Source: Solimonas sp. SE-A11 (lineage in GTDB: Bacteria; Pseudomonadota; Gammaproteobacteria; Nevskiales; Nevskiaceae). Taken from it: a stretch of 64,000 nt of DNA. The stretch is taken from contig NZ_JAUASX010000003.1 of assembly GCF_030345715.1 (NCBI RefSeq), positions 1 through 64,000 of the forward strand, written 5' to 3'. How positions within the stretch are numbered: the stretch's first letter is position 1; each line of letters starts with the position of its first letter. The notes beneath the pieces are model-generated. The model saw only the letters and a program-made list of their open reading frames with translations, was not told the DNA's origin and made no database searches. A program made the translations under genes and the position numbers. Below are positions 7,861 to 18,877 of the stretch, one piece after another.

Positions 7861-8414
7861 GCGACGCCGCGGCCGAACACGCCAACCAGGTCCTCGCCGA
7901 GGCCGACTGCCTGCATGACGCAGCGACGGTGCGCCTGGCCTACGACCGCCTCGCCGAGCGCATCCGCGAGGCGTACATCGGCCAGAACCCGCTGATCCTC
8001 TGCGTGATGATCGGCGGCCTGCATGCCACCTCGGAGATCACCCAGCGCCTCGATTTCGCCTTCGAGATCGACTACCTCCACGCTACCCGCTACCGCGGCG
8101 CCACTGCCGGCGGCGGCCTGCTGTGGAAGCGCCAGCCGGACCGCGAGCTCAAGGGCCGCCACGTGCTGGTGATCGACGACATTCTCGACGAGGGCCACAC
8201 GATGGTGGCCATCCGCAAGGCGCTTGCCGAGTTCCAGCCGGCCAGCCTCAAGGTGGCCGTCCTGGCGGAGAAGATCCATGACCGCCGCGCGCCCGAGGCG
8301 CATGCCGAGTTCATCGGCCTGCAACTGGTGGACCGCTACGTCTTCGGCTGCGGCATGGACTACAAGGAATACTGGCGGCAACTGCCGGCGATCTACGCTG
8401 TAAAAGGAATGTAA
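7857..8414 (+). CDS. hpt: Hypoxanthine-guanine phosphoribosyltransferase
   Basis: A 185-residue type I PRTase for purine salvage. The PRPP loop is VLVIDDILDEGHTM, and the metal/PPi region PLILCVMIGGLHAT precedes it. A GTG start is used, overlapping the nagZ stop (GTGA). The C-terminal VDRYVFGCGMDYKEYWRQLPAIYAV matches hypoxanthine-guanine enzymes rather than adenine ones. It sits directly before a thioinosine phosphorylase whose product is hypoxanthine, a logical pair. Confidence 0.88.
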   Translation: MSDAAAEHANQVLAEADCLHDAATVRLAYDRLAERIREAYIGQNPLILCVMIGGLHATSEITQRLDFAFEIDYLHATRYRGATAGGGLLWKRQPDRELKGRHVLVIDDILDEGHTMVAIRKALAEFQPASLKVAVLAEKIHDRRAPEAHAEFIGLQLVDRYVFGCGMDYKEYWRQLPAIYAVKGM

Positions 8415-9158
8415 ATGAGCACCAAGATCGCCGTGATCGGCGGCACCGGCATGAACCAATGGCCGGGCCTGGAGATCGAGCGCCGCATCGAGCTGTCCAC
8501 GCCCTATGGCGCGCCCAGCGCGCCGCTGCTGGAGGGTCGCGTCTACGGCACCCGCGCGATCTTCCTTGCGCGCCACGGTGAGGGCCACAAGCTGCCGCCG
8601 CATGCGATCAACTATCGCGCCAACATCTGGGCGCTGCGCGAGGCCGGGGTGCAGAGTGTCGTCGCCATCGCGGCGGTGGGCGCCATCGCGCCCTGGTTCG
8701 AGCCGGGGGCCGTGGCGGTGCCGGCGGACATCATCGACTACACCTGGGGCCGCGAGCACACCTATTCCGACGGCCGCGAAGGCTCGGGCCTGGAGCATGT
8801 CGAGTTCACCCAGCCCTATTCGGAGCGCCTGCGCCAGGTCCTGGCCGAGGCTGCCGGCCGCGCCGGCGTCACGATGGGCGCAGGGGTCCATGGCGTGACC
8901 CAGGGGCCGCGCCTGGAATCGGTCGCGGAAATCCGCCGCATGCAGCGCGACGGCTGCGACATGGTCGGCATGACGGGCATGCCCGAGGCCGCCCTGGCCC
9001 GGGAGCTGAAGCTGGATTACGCCTGCCTGGCCGTATCGGTCAACTGGGCCGCCGGTGTCATGGGGCTGGGCGATATCCATGCCGAGATCCACCAGTCCAT
9101 CGAGACCGGCATGGGTCGGGTGCGTGCCACTCTCGCCGAGACCCTGCCCAAGTTGTGA
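8415..9158 (+). CDS. Probable S-methyl-5'-thioinosine phosphorylase (MTAP/PNP family)
   Basis: A 247-residue trimeric-type nucleoside phosphorylase. Motifs include IAVIGGTGM, the phosphate loop RHGEGHKLPPHAINYRAN, and GVTQGPRLESVAEIRRM. The closest family in this kind of genome is the Pseudomonas S-methyl-5'-thioinosine phosphorylase, encoded beside nagZ in P. aeruginosa, which phosphorolyses MTI to hypoxanthine. An MTA phosphorylase or a PNP cannot be ruled out by eye. The start follows the hpt stop directly. Confidence 0.8.
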   Translation: MSTKIAVIGGTGMNQWPGLEIERRIELSTPYGAPSAPLLEGRVYGTRAIFLARHGEGHKLPPHAINYRANIWALREAGVQSVVAIAAVGAIAPWFEPGAVAVPADIIDYTWGREHTYSDGREGSGLEHVEFTQPYSERLRQVLAEAAGRAGVTMGAGVHGVTQGPRLESVAEIRRMQRDGCDMVGMTGMPEAALARELKLDYACLAVSVNWAAGVMGLGDIHAEIHQSIETGMGRVRATLAETLPKL

Positions 9159-9239
9159 CCAAGGCCCTGATTCGGGGGCGCCCTTCTGGTCTGGCTGCGC
9201 TATCCTCCCCGGACCTGCAGGAGCCCCGCGCCCCGTTCC

Positions 9240-11354
9240 ATGCCGCCCCATAGACTAAACCCTGCCGCCTCCCGGGCTGCCATCACCGGCGACCGGGGGG
9301 AACTGCGGCTGGCAGGTGGGGCGGGGGGGTACTCCGAGCGCCTGGGCGCCTTCTTCCTGTCGGCCTTCCGCCTGTCCGCCCTGCCGGCGGCCCTGCTGGA
9401 TACCGACCGCCGCATCCTCTGCGTCAACGACGCCATGAACGCCCTGCTGGGTGTGCCCGAGCTGCCTCCCCAGGGGCGCAAGCTGGAGGAGTTGTTTGAC
9501 TTCAGCGACCGCGATCCGATCCTGGCGGCGGCTGCCGCCCTGCAGGTGGACCGCCGCTTCGAGCTCGACGTGCGCCTGCAACTGGGCTCTCTGACCCGGC
9601 CGCATCGCCTGGTCCTTACCCGTCCTTCGCCGGACGCCGGCTGCCTGGTGGCCGAGCTCCACGAGCGCCGCGGCGAGTCCAGCCTGTCCGCTACGGGTGG
9701 CGGGCAGGCCGGCTACAGCGCCATCGGCCTGGCGCTGATGCGCGAGGGTGTGATCGAGACCGATGAGCAGGGCCTGGTCGTCGGCATGAACGAGCGGGCC
9801 GAGGAACTGACCGGCTGGCCGCGCGCCCGGGCGCTGGGACAGACGCACGAGCGCGTGCTGCGCCTGCTGTCGCCGGAAGGCCCCTCGCGCAACCCGGTGC
9901 GCCTGTGCCTGCAGGGCGGCGCCGCGCGCATCTCCTCGGAGCACCAGTCGCTGACCCGCGACGGCCGCCGCCTCAACCTGCGTTGCTCGGCCGGTGCCCT
10001 GCTGCGCGCCGACGGCGACATCAGCGGCGCGGTGGTGGTATTCGAGGACTACACCCGCATGAGCCTGCTGTCGGAGGAACTGGCCTACCGCAGCACGCAC
10101 GATCCGATCACCGGTCTGCTGAATCGCGACGAGTTCGAGCGCCGCGTCAACCTGGCGCTTGCCCGCTCCCGCAGCGAGGGCTCCGAGCATCTGCTGTGCT
10201 ACATCGACCTGGACCAGTTCAAGATCGTCAACGACGTGCACGGTCATTTCGCCGGCGACGAGATGCTGCGCCAGATCGCCGGCGTGTTCCGCGCCTCGCT
10301 GCGCCCCGAGGACGCGCTGGCACGCCTGGGCGGCGACGAGTTCGGCGTGCTGCTGGAAAACATCCGCGTGTCGGAAGGCATGCCGCTGCTGGAAAGCCTG
10401 CTCGAAGCGGCCAGCAACAATCGCTTCGTCTGGGAGGGCCAGAGCTTCGGCACCACCGCGAGCATGGGCGCGGTGACCCTCAATCCGCGTACGCCCGATA
10501 GCTCGCGTGCGATGTCGCTAGCCGACGCCGCCTGCCACGCCGCCAAGGAGGACGGACGCAACCGCGTGCGCCTGGCGGAAGACAACGACGAAGCCGCGCG
10601 CCGCTACAACCAGATGAGCATGGTGGCGCGGATCAACCGCGCGCTGGACCACAACCAGTTCAGCCTCTACTACGAGGACGTGGTGCGCGCCGACGCGCTG
10701 GGCGAGGTGGTCTACCGCGAGCTGCTGCTGCGCATCCGCGGCGACCGCGGCGAAATCCAGCCGCCCACGGAATTCATCGCCGCGGCCGAGCGCTACTACA
10801 TGATGAGCGCGCTGGACCGCTGGGTGGTCAATGCCGCGCTGGAAGGCATCGCCTGGCGCAACGACGGCATCATCTACGCCATCAACATCTCCGGCCTGTC
10901 GCTGGGCGACCGGCGCTTCCTGGACTACGTGGTGGAGCGCATCCACGAGTCCGGCGTGATGCCGCAGCAACTCTGCTTCGAGATCACCGAGACCGCCGCG
11001 ATCACGCACCTGAGCGAGGCCCGCGCCTTCATCGAGCGCCTGGCCGAACTGGGCTGCCGCTTCGCGTTGGACGACTTCGGCTCCGGCATGGCGTCCTTCT
11101 CCTACCTGCGCAACCTGCCGGTGCACTATCTGAAGATCGACGGCAGCTTCGTGCGCTCCATGAAGGCCAACCGCCTGGATCGCGGCATGGTGGAGGCGAT
11201 CAACCGCATCGGCCATGACATGGGTCTGAAGACCATCGCCGAGCATGTGGAAGACCAGGAGCTGGTCGACGCCCTGCGCGGCATCGGCGTGGACTGGATC
11301 CAGGGCCATGCCATCTCGAAGGCGCGGCCGTTCGAGGAATTGTTGAGTGGCTAA
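9240..11354 (+). CDS. PAS-PAS-GGDEF-EAL cyclic-di-GMP turnover protein
   Basis: A 704-residue soluble signalling protein. A first PAS-like region covers about residues 40-130, and a second, clearer PAS about 160-275 (GVIETDEQGLVVGMNERAEELTGW, ending VFEDYTRM). Then comes a GGDEF domain (THDPITGLLNRDEFERR, DLDQFKIVND, RLGGDEFGVLL) and an EAL domain (YRELLLRIRG, ETAAITH, DDFGSGMASF, LKIDGSFV). The diguanylate cyclase signature is intact. In the EAL domain the name motif reads ELL but the catalytic Glu, the DDFG acids and the Lys are kept, so both activities are possible. No transmembrane helix is visible. Confidence 0.9.
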   Translation: MPPHRLNPAASRAAITGDRGELRLAGGAGGYSERLGAFFLSAFRLSALPAALLDTDRRILCVNDAMNALLGVPELPPQGRKLEELFDFSDRDPILAAAAALQVDRRFELDVRLQLGSLTRPHRLVLTRPSPDAGCLVAELHERRGESSLSATGGGQAGYSAIGLALMREGVIETDEQGLVVGMNERAEELTGWPRARALGQTHERVLRLLSPEGPSRNPVRLCLQGGAARISSEHQSLTRDGRRLNLRCSAGALLRADGDISGAVVVFEDYTRMSLLSEELAYRSTHDPITGLLNRDEFERRVNLALARSRSEGSEHLLCYIDLDQFKIVNDVHGHFAGDEMLRQIAGVFRASLRPEDALARLGGDEFGVLLENIRVSEGMPLLESLLEAASNNRFVWEGQSFGTTASMGAVTLNPRTPDSSRAMSLADAACHAAKEDGRNRVRLAEDNDEAARRYNQMSMVARINRALDHNQFSLYYEDVVRADALGEVVYRELLLRIRGDRGEIQPPTEFIAAAERYYMMSALDRWVVNAALEGIAWRNDGIIYAINISGLSLGDRRFLDYVVERIHESGVMPQQLCFEITETAAITHLSEARAFIERLAELGCRFALDDFGSGMASFSYLRNLPVHYLKIDGSFVRSMKANRLDRGMVEAINRIGHDMGLKTIAEHVEDQELVDALRGIGVDWIQGHAISKARPFEELLSG

Positions 11355-11357
11355 GCC

Positions 11358-11915
11358 CTAGGCAGGGCGGTCGGGCACGCGGCCTTCGGTCAGCAGCGCC
11401 CGCACCTCGGCCAGCAGTTCCAGCCAGTTGCGCAGGTGGCGGATGCCGAAGCGTAACGACACGTATACCAGCGCTTGGCGGCGGCTGGTGCGCCCTGTGC
11501 GGGCCAGATGCGAGGCCTCCTGCGCCAGGTATTCGTCCAGCTTGGCGCGGTTCTCTTCCAGGTTGCGCTCGATCTCGGCCAGGACCGGCCCCTGGTCCGC
11601 GAGGTAGGCCGCATAGATTCGCACCAGCGCCGCGCTGTTGAGCCGCTCCGGCTTCCAGGTGGCTTGCAGCCAGTCCTTGAGCGCCGCGCGCCCGGGCGCG
11701 GTGATGCGGTAGTGCTTGCGGTCGGGCCGCGAGGCCTGCTCCTGCAGTTCGAACTCCACCAGCCCGTCCTGACCCAGGGTCTTGAGCTCCTGGTAGATCT
11801 GCTGGTGCGAGGCGGTCCAGAACTGGCCGATGCCGCCGCGGAAGCGCTGGGCGAGGTCGTAGCCGGTGCCGGGCTTGCCCTCCAGCAGCACGAGAATGGC
11901 GTTCTTCAGGGACAT
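11358..11915 (-). CDS. PadR-family transcriptional regulator
   Basis: A 185-residue regulator with an N-terminal winged helix (ILVLLEGKPGTGYDLAQRF..., then QIYQELKTLGQDGLVE) and a C-terminal helical dimerisation domain of the VirAct type (residues ~95-175). I chose the ATG at 11913-11915 because MSLKNAILVLLE is the usual PadR start. It is divergent from a nitronate monooxygenase, with two operator-like palindromes between them. The 3' end lies 4 bases from the convergent GGDEF-EAL gene. Confidence 0.88.
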   Translation of the reverse strand: MSLKNAILVLLEGKPGTGYDLAQRFRGGIGQFWTASHQQIYQELKTLGQDGLVEFELQEQASRPDRKHYRITAPGRAALKDWLQATWKPERLNSAALVRIYAAYLADQGPVLAEIERNLEENRAKLDEYLAQEASHLARTGRTSRRQALVYVSLRFGIRHLRNWLELLAEVRALLTEGRVPDRPA

Positions 11916-11936
11916 GGTGGGCTCCTGGATGGCCTT

Positions 11937-11956
11937 ATATGCAACATATTGCACAT
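11937..11956. promoter_or_regulatory. Operator-like palindrome 1 (PadR site)
   Basis: ATATGCAACATATTGCACAT differs at only two positions from the perfect palindrome 39 bases further on. It is the copy nearer the padR start and could mediate autorepression. Confidence 0.65.
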
Positions 11957-11975
11957 GATCCTCGTCCGTGCAAGG

Positions 11976-11995
11976 ATATGCAATATATTGCATAT
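11976..11995. promoter_or_regulatory. Operator-like palindrome 2 (PadR site)
   Basis: ATATGCAATATATTGCATAT is a perfect 20-base palindrome lying 10 bases before the start codon of the nitronate monooxygenase gene, directly upstream of its GGAGA ribosome site. Binding here would block transcription or initiation of that gene. PadR proteins typically bind ATGCA-rich inverted repeats of this kind. Confidence 0.72.
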
Positions 11996-12005
11996 GGAGA
12001 ATGTC

Positions 12006-12983
12006 ATGGCGCTCCCCGCCCAGTTCAAGAACCTTCGCCTGCCGGTCGTCGGCGCCCCGCTGTTCATCGTGTCCAACCCGGACCTGGTGATCGCCCAGTG
12101 CAAGGCCGGCGTCATCGGCTCCTTCCCGGCGTTGAACGCACGCCCGGCCGATCAACTCGAGGTCTGGCTCAAGCGCATCAACGAGGAACTGGACGCCTGG
12201 AACCAGGCCCACCCGGATACGCCGGCCGCGCCCTATGCCGTGAACCAGATCGTGCACAAGTCCAACACGCGCCTGCAGCACGATCTCGAGGTCTGCGTGA
12301 AGTACAAGGTGCCGGTGGTGATCACCTCGCTAGGCGCACGCCCGGAGGTCAACCAGGCGGTGCACTCCTATGGCGGCATCGTGCTGCACGACATCATCAA
12401 CAACACCCATGCCAAGAAGGCCGTCGAGAAGGGCGCCGACGGCCTGATCGCCGTGGCCGCCGGTGCCGGCGGCCATGCCGGCACGCTGTCGCCCTTCGCG
12501 CTGGTCCAGGAAATCCGCGAGTGGTTCGACGGCCCGCTGCTGCTGTCGGGCTCCATTGCCAACGGCAATGCCATCCTGGCGGCCCAGGCGATGGGCGCGG
12601 ACCTGGCCTACATGGGCTCGGCGCTGATCGCCACGCAGGAAGCCAACGCCGACCAGCGCTACAAGCAGATGATCGTGGACTGTGGCGCGGACGACATCGT
12701 TTACTCCAACCTTTTCACCGGCGTGCACGGCAACTACCTGCGCCCCTCCATCGTCAATGCCGGCCTGAATCCGGACGCGCTGGCGAAGGGCAGCGCGTCC
12801 GACATGGACTTCGGCGCCGCCGCCAGCGGCGAGATCGGCGATGTCGGCAAGAAGGCCTGGAAGGACATCTGGGGCTGCGGCCAGGGGATCGGCGCGGTCA
12901 AGCAGATCGAGACGGTGGAGGCGCTGATGAATCGGCTGAAGCGGGAGTATCGCGGGGCGCGGGAAAGGCTGGCGGTGAGCTAA
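12006..12983 (+). CDS. Nitronate monooxygenase family flavoprotein
   Basis: A 325-residue FMN-dependent TIM-barrel protein of the 2-nitropropane dioxygenase/nitronate monooxygenase family. The start (LRLPVVGAPLFIVSNPDLV), the catalytic-His region (IAVAAGAGGHAGTLSPFA), and the FMN phosphate loop (LLSGSIANGNAILAAQAMGADLAYMGSALIATQEA) are all present. The ATG at 12006 is preceded by GGAGA. The family oxidises alkyl nitronates; some members act on other enolates, so the natural substrate is open. Likely controlled by the divergent PadR. Confidence 0.85.
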   Translation: MALPAQFKNLRLPVVGAPLFIVSNPDLVIAQCKAGVIGSFPALNARPADQLEVWLKRINEELDAWNQAHPDTPAAPYAVNQIVHKSNTRLQHDLEVCVKYKVPVVITSLGARPEVNQAVHSYGGIVLHDIINNTHAKKAVEKGADGLIAVAAGAGGHAGTLSPFALVQEIREWFDGPLLLSGSIANGNAILAAQAMGADLAYMGSALIATQEANADQRYKQMIVDCGADDIVYSNLFTGVHGNYLRPSIVNAGLNPDALAKGSASDMDFGAAASGEIGDVGKKAWKDIWGCGQGIGAVKQIETVEALMNRLKREYRGARERLAVS

Positions 12984-12991
12984 AGTATTTT

Positions 12992-13113
12992 CCCCTCTCC
13001 CGCTTGCGGGAGAGGGTTTCTGTAAATCTTGGAAGGGCTGGCTCCACCAGGATTTACAGAAACCCTCTCCCTCTTTTCATCCCTCTCCCGCAAGCGGGAG
13101 AGGGATGAAAAGA
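12992..13113. repeat. REP-like hairpin pair (BIME-like)
   Basis: Two inverted copies of the CCCTCTCCCGC/GCGGGAGAGGG hairpin flank an inner inverted repeat (TTTCTGTAAATC...GATTTACAGAAA). It sits between the convergent nitronate monooxygenase and mfd genes and may serve as a bidirectional transcript end. Related units occur at 18982, 30217, 30594, 34761, 50865 and 60916. Confidence 0.85.
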
Positions 13114-13119
13114 GGGCGG

Positions 13120-16100
13120 CTACTTCAGTCCGCTCATCGCTTTTAACAACATCTCCGCCCTTTCCTCCACCTTCTCCAGGTTCGCATACCAATGCAGACG
13201 CTTCTGGCCTTCCAGCTTCCAGTGCTTGGGCTGCGTCTGGATCAGCTTGATCATCTTCACCGGGTCGATCGTCGTCTGCGGGCCGAAGTCGAAGGCAGCG
13301 GAACGTGCGCCGGCGCGCAGCCGCGAAAGGCCCAGTACCTGCGCCGCGATGCGCAGGCGCGTGGCGTCGAACAGGCGCTCCGCCGCCGGCGGCAGCAGCC
13401 CGAAGCGGTCGATCATCTCCACCTTGAGTTCATCCAGCTCTGAATCGGTGCCCGCCTCGGCGATGCGCTTGTACAGCGTCAGGCGCGCGTGCACGTCGGG
13501 GATGTAGTCGTCCGGGATCAGGGCGGAGGCGCCCAGGTCCACCTCGCAGTCGGAGCGGCCAAAGGGGCTGTCGTCGATCTTGCCGGACCGGATCGCCTTG
13601 ACGGCGCGCGCCAGCAGGTCGGCGTACATGGTGAAGCCCACTTCCTCGATCTGGCCGGTCTGGTCCTCGCCCAGCAGTTCGCCGGCGCCACGGATCTCGA
13701 GGTCATGCGTGGCCAGCGCAAAGCCCGAGCCCAGGTCGCCCAGGGTCTCGATGGCGTCCAGTCGCTTCTGCGCGTCGGCAGACAGTGACCGCTTGGACGG
13801 CACCATCAGGTAGGCATAGGCGCGGTGGTGCGAGCGGCCGACGCGGCCACGCAACTGGTGCAGCTGTGCCAGGCCCAGGGTATCGGCGCGGTCGATGACG
13901 ATGGTGTTGGCGGTCGGCACGTCGATGCCGGATTCGATGATCGTGGTGGCAATCAGGATATTGAAGCGCTGGTGGTAGAAATCCAGCATCACCTGTTCCA
14001 GCTCGCGCTCGCGCATCTGGCCGTGGGCATAGCGCACGCGTCCCTCGGGCACCAGTTCCTGGATGCTGCGCGAGAACGGCTCGATGTCCTTGACCTCGTT
14101 GTGCAGGATGTAGACCTGCCCACCGCGGCGCAGCTCGCGCAGGCAGGCCTCGTACACCAGCGTGTTGTTCCACTCGTGCACGGCGGTCTTGATGGCGATG
14201 CGCGAGGGCGGCGGCGTGGCGATGATGGACAGGTCACGTAGGCCGGCCAGCGACATGTTCAAGGTGCGCGGGATCGGCGTGGCGGTCAGCGTCAGCAGGT
14301 CCACCTCGGCGCGCAGGTTCTTCAACGCCTCCTTGTGGCGCACGCCGAAGCGGTGCTCCTCGTCCACCACCACCAGGCCCAGGTTCTTGAACTTCACGTC
14401 CGGTTGCAGCAGGCGGTGCGTGCCGATCACGATGTCCAGCGCGCCGCTCTCCAGCTCCTTTAGCATCGCCGTTTGTTCCTTGGCGGTGCGCATGCGCGAC
14501 AGGCTGCCGACCCGGATCGGCCAGCCGGCGAAGCGGTCGGCGAAGTTCTTGGCGTGCTGCTCGGCCAGCAGCGTGGTCGGTGCCAGCATGCAGACCTGGC
14601 GGCCGGCACGGGCGGCGGCGAAGCAGGCGCGCAGCGCCACCTCGGTCTTGCCGAAGCCGACATCGCCGCAGACCACGCGGTCCATGGTCTTCTCGCTGCG
14701 CAGGTCGTCCAGCACGGCGTCGATGGCCTTCTGCTGGTCGGCCGTCGGCGTGAACGGAAAGCTGTCGCAGAATCGGGCGTACTCGTCGTCGTCGAACTCC
14801 AGTGCCATGCCCGGCTTGGCGGCGCGGCGTGCCTGGATCTGCAGCAGCTCCGCCGCCACGTCCGCCGCCTTCTCGCGCGCCTTGGCCTGGGCCTTGGACC
14901 AGCGCTCCGAGCCCAGGGCATGCAGCGGCGCCTTGTCGTCCTCGCTGCCGGTGTAGCGGTGGATCAGGTTCAGCGAGCCCACCGGCACGTAGCGCTTGCC
15001 GTCGGCGTATTCCAGCAGCAGGTATTCGGCGACGATGCCGCCAGCGTCGAGCTTCTCCAGGCCCCGGTAGCGGCCCACGCCGTGCTGCACGTGCACCACC
15101 GGCGAGCCGAGCGACAGGGTAGAGAGATCGCGCAGGATGGTCTCGGGATCGCGCACCTTGGCGCGGCCACGCCGTGTTTGCATCGGCGCGCGCGAGCCGA
15201 ACAGCTGCGACTCGGAGATGACGGCGATGCTGTCGGACGCATAGCGGAAGCTGTCCTGCAGCGGGCCAAGCACGATGCCGTAGCGCTTGCCGTCGGCCGC
15301 GAACTCGGCCCAGTCCTTGTACTCACGCGTCTGCAGGCCCAGCGGCTTGAGCCAGGCCAGCACCGCCTCGCGGCGGCCTGGTGACTCGGCCACGAACAGC
15401 ACGCGGGCGGTGGTCTGCTTCAGCCAGGCACGCAGGTCGTCCACGCTGGCAGGCGGGGCGGAGGCGTCGATCCCGGCATGGCGGGTCTCGTACAGCGCCA
15501 TCTCGCGCAGCGCCTGGGTGGGCTCCTGGTAGAGATCCACCGGCTTCATCAGCGGCCGCTCGATGTCGCCGCGGTAGCGCTCGTAGCGTTCCTCGATCTG
15601 CTGCCAGTCGGTCTGCAGCGCCTGCTCCAGGTCCGCCACCGGCATCAGGATCGAGCCGGGCGGCAGGTAGTCGAGCAGGCCGTGGGTGTGGTTGAAGAAC
15701 AGCGGCAGGTAGGCCTCGATGCCACCCGGCATCAGCTTGCGGCTGACCTCGGCGTAGATCTGCGAGCGCGCCGGGTCACCGGGGAAGTACTCGCGGTAGC
15801 GCCGGCGGAAGGTCTCGATGCCCTCGCGGTCGGTGGGGAACTCGCGTGCCGGCAGCAGGCGGATCTCCTCCACCTTGTCGAGGCTGCGCTGGGTTTCCGG
15901 ATCGAAGCTGCGGATCGTCTCGATCTCGTCGTCGAACAGGTCGATGCGGAAGGCCGTGTTGCTGCCCATGGGGAACAGGTCCACCAGGGCGCCGCGCACG
16001 GCGAACTCGCCCTGGGTCTGCACCTCGGAGACCGACTGGTAGCCGGCGGCCACCAGGCGCTCGCGGAAGACGAGCGGGTCCAGCTTGTCGCCGACCTCGA

Positions 16101-16461
16101 GCTGGAAGCTGCGCCCCGACAGCCAGTCGCGCGGCGGCAGGCGGTAGATCAACGCATCGGCCGTCGCCAGCAGGATGCCGCGCTGCAGTTCCGGCAGCCG
16201 GGCGAGCGCCCGCAGGCGATCCGACAGGATCTCCTGGTGCGGCGAGAACTGGTCGTAGGGCAGGACCTCGGTGTCCGGCAGGTGCAGCAGCGGCAGGCGG
16301 CCGGAGAGGAAGAAGCGCAGGTCTTCCTCCAGGCGGTGGGCCTGCTGCTCGTTGCCTGCCAGCACCACGACCGGTCCGTCGCGGCCCAGCGCCAGGTCCA
16401 CGGCGGCCAGCGCCTGTGCGGCGCTGGAAAGGGGGGCAGTTGCAGGAGATTCGGCGGACAT
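13120..16461 (-). CDS. mfd: Transcription-repair coupling factor
   Basis: A 1113-residue SF2 translocase that removes stalled RNA polymerase and recruits UvrA. The N-terminal UvrB-homology module covers roughly residues 1-330; the RNA polymerase interaction domain is near GSPVVHVQHGVGRYRGLEKL; the Walker A motif is GDVGFGKTEVALRA; the DEEH box is VVDEEHRFGV; and helicase motifs TATPIPRT and QLRGRVGRS follow. The TRG motif and the C-terminal regulatory domain (residues ~950-1110) are present. Length is near that of other Mfd proteins. It is followed on the minus strand by a REP pair. Confidence 0.96.
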   Translation of the reverse strand: MSAESPATAPLSSAAQALAAVDLALGRDGPVVVLAGNEQQAHRLEEDLRFFLSGRLPLLHLPDTEVLPYDQFSPHQEILSDRLRALARLPELQRGILLATADALIYRLPPRDWLSGRSFQLEVGDKLDPLVFRERLVAAGYQSVSEVQTQGEFAVRGALVDLFPMGSNTAFRIDLFDDEIETIRSFDPETQRSLDKVEEIRLLPAREFPTDREGIETFRRRYREYFPGDPARSQIYAEVSRKLMPGGIEAYLPLFFNHTHGLLDYLPPGSILMPVADLEQALQTDWQQIEERYERYRGDIERPLMKPVDLYQEPTQALREMALYETRHAGIDASAPPASVDDLRAWLKQTTARVLFVAESPGRREAVLAWLKPLGLQTREYKDWAEFAADGKRYGIVLGPLQDSFRYASDSIAVISESQLFGSRAPMQTRRGRAKVRDPETILRDLSTLSLGSPVVHVQHGVGRYRGLEKLDAGGIVAEYLLLEYADGKRYVPVGSLNLIHRYTGSEDDKAPLHALGSERWSKAQAKAREKAADVAAELLQIQARRAAKPGMALEFDDDEYARFCDSFPFTPTADQQKAIDAVLDDLRSEKTMDRVVCGDVGFGKTEVALRACFAAARAGRQVCMLAPTTLLAEQHAKNFADRFAGWPIRVGSLSRMRTAKEQTAMLKELESGALDIVIGTHRLLQPDVKFKNLGLVVVDEEHRFGVRHKEALKNLRAEVDLLTLTATPIPRTLNMSLAGLRDLSIIATPPPSRIAIKTAVHEWNNTLVYEACLRELRRGGQVYILHNEVKDIEPFSRSIQELVPEGRVRYAHGQMRERELEQVMLDFYHQRFNILIATTIIESGIDVPTANTIVIDRADTLGLAQLHQLRGRVGRSHHRAYAYLMVPSKRSLSADAQKRLDAIETLGDLGSGFALATHDLEIRGAGELLGEDQTGQIEEVGFTMYADLLARAVKAIRSGKIDDSPFGRSDCEVDLGASALIPDDYIPDVHARLTLYKRIAEAGTDSELDELKVEMIDRFGLLPPAAERLFDATRLRIAAQVLGLSRLRAGARSAAFDFGPQTTIDPVKMIKLIQTQPKHWKLEGQKRLHWYANLEKVEERAEMLLKAMSGLK

Positions 16462-16523
16462 GACAGCAGATAGACCACGGATGCCGCGCAGGGTGCGGCG
16501 GAGCCGGTCATTATCTCATCCGC

Positions 16524-16769
16524 TCAGCGGCCGTGGAACCGGACCGGCTTCTCGTCCTTGGCGGCAGGCGTCTTGGGGGTGTCGCAGCTGCCGCAGCTGT
16601 TGCAGCTGCCGCAGCCCCCGGCGGAGCCGGGCTTGGGCGGCGGCTGGCCGCGCAGGCGAGCCACCAGCGTCGCGCGCCAGTGGGGCGCCAGCTTGCCCAG
16701 CACGACCCACAGGCTCAGCAGCAGGGCGCCGCCGATCACCGAGAGTTCGAACAGGGCGTAGGCGGTCAT
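16524..16769 (-). CDS. Small cysteine-rich membrane protein downstream of feoB
   Basis: An 81-residue protein with one N-terminal hydrophobic helix (YALFELSVIGGALLLSLWVVL) and a cysteine cluster GGCGSCNSCGSCD near the C-terminus. It starts 4 bases after the feoB stop and so is probably co-transcribed. Position and a Cys-rich tail recall the small FeoC-like or DUF6587-type proteins found after feoB. The cysteines could bind iron or an Fe-S cluster, but this is inference. Confidence 0.75.
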   Translation of the reverse strand: MTAYALFELSVIGGALLLSLWVVLGKLAPHWRATLVARLRGQPPPKPGSAGGCGSCNSCGSCDTPKTPAAKDEKPVRFHGR

Positions 16770-16773
16770 GGCG

Positions 16774-18611
<1,838 letters not shown>

Positions 18612-18615
<4 letters not shown>

Positions 18616-18860
18616 GCCTGGGCCTCCGCCAGCTTCACGGACACGCGCGCGGCCTCGGCGCGGCGCAGGGCGAAGCGGGTGTAGCCGATCTGCACCAGCA
18701 GCGGCTCGCGGCCCGCCGGGCCATGCGCGGTGATGCGCACCGGCTCGCCGGCGACGAAGCCCAGCTCCCGCAGGCGCACGGCGATGGGATCGCCAGCGGA
18801 GACATCCTGGACCCCGACCACGACGGCGGGGATGTTGCGGGGCAGCTCGGACAGGGTCAT
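18612..18860 (-). CDS. feoA: Ferrous iron transport protein A
   Basis: An 82-residue SH3-like cytoplasmic protein that supports FeoB. The sequence TLSELPRNIPAVV, then RLRELGFVAGEPVRIT and a C-terminal FALRRAEAARVSV are characteristic. It overlaps feoB by four bases (ATGA). A Fur-box-like sequence lies 18-37 bases upstream of its start. Confidence 0.92.
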
Positions 18861-18877
18861 GGGGCTGGCGACATCTA

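Noticed and set aside
12992-13113. Repeated hairpins considered as a CRISPR array
   Set aside because: Units occur singly or in inverted pairs with no regular spacers, and no cas genes are present.
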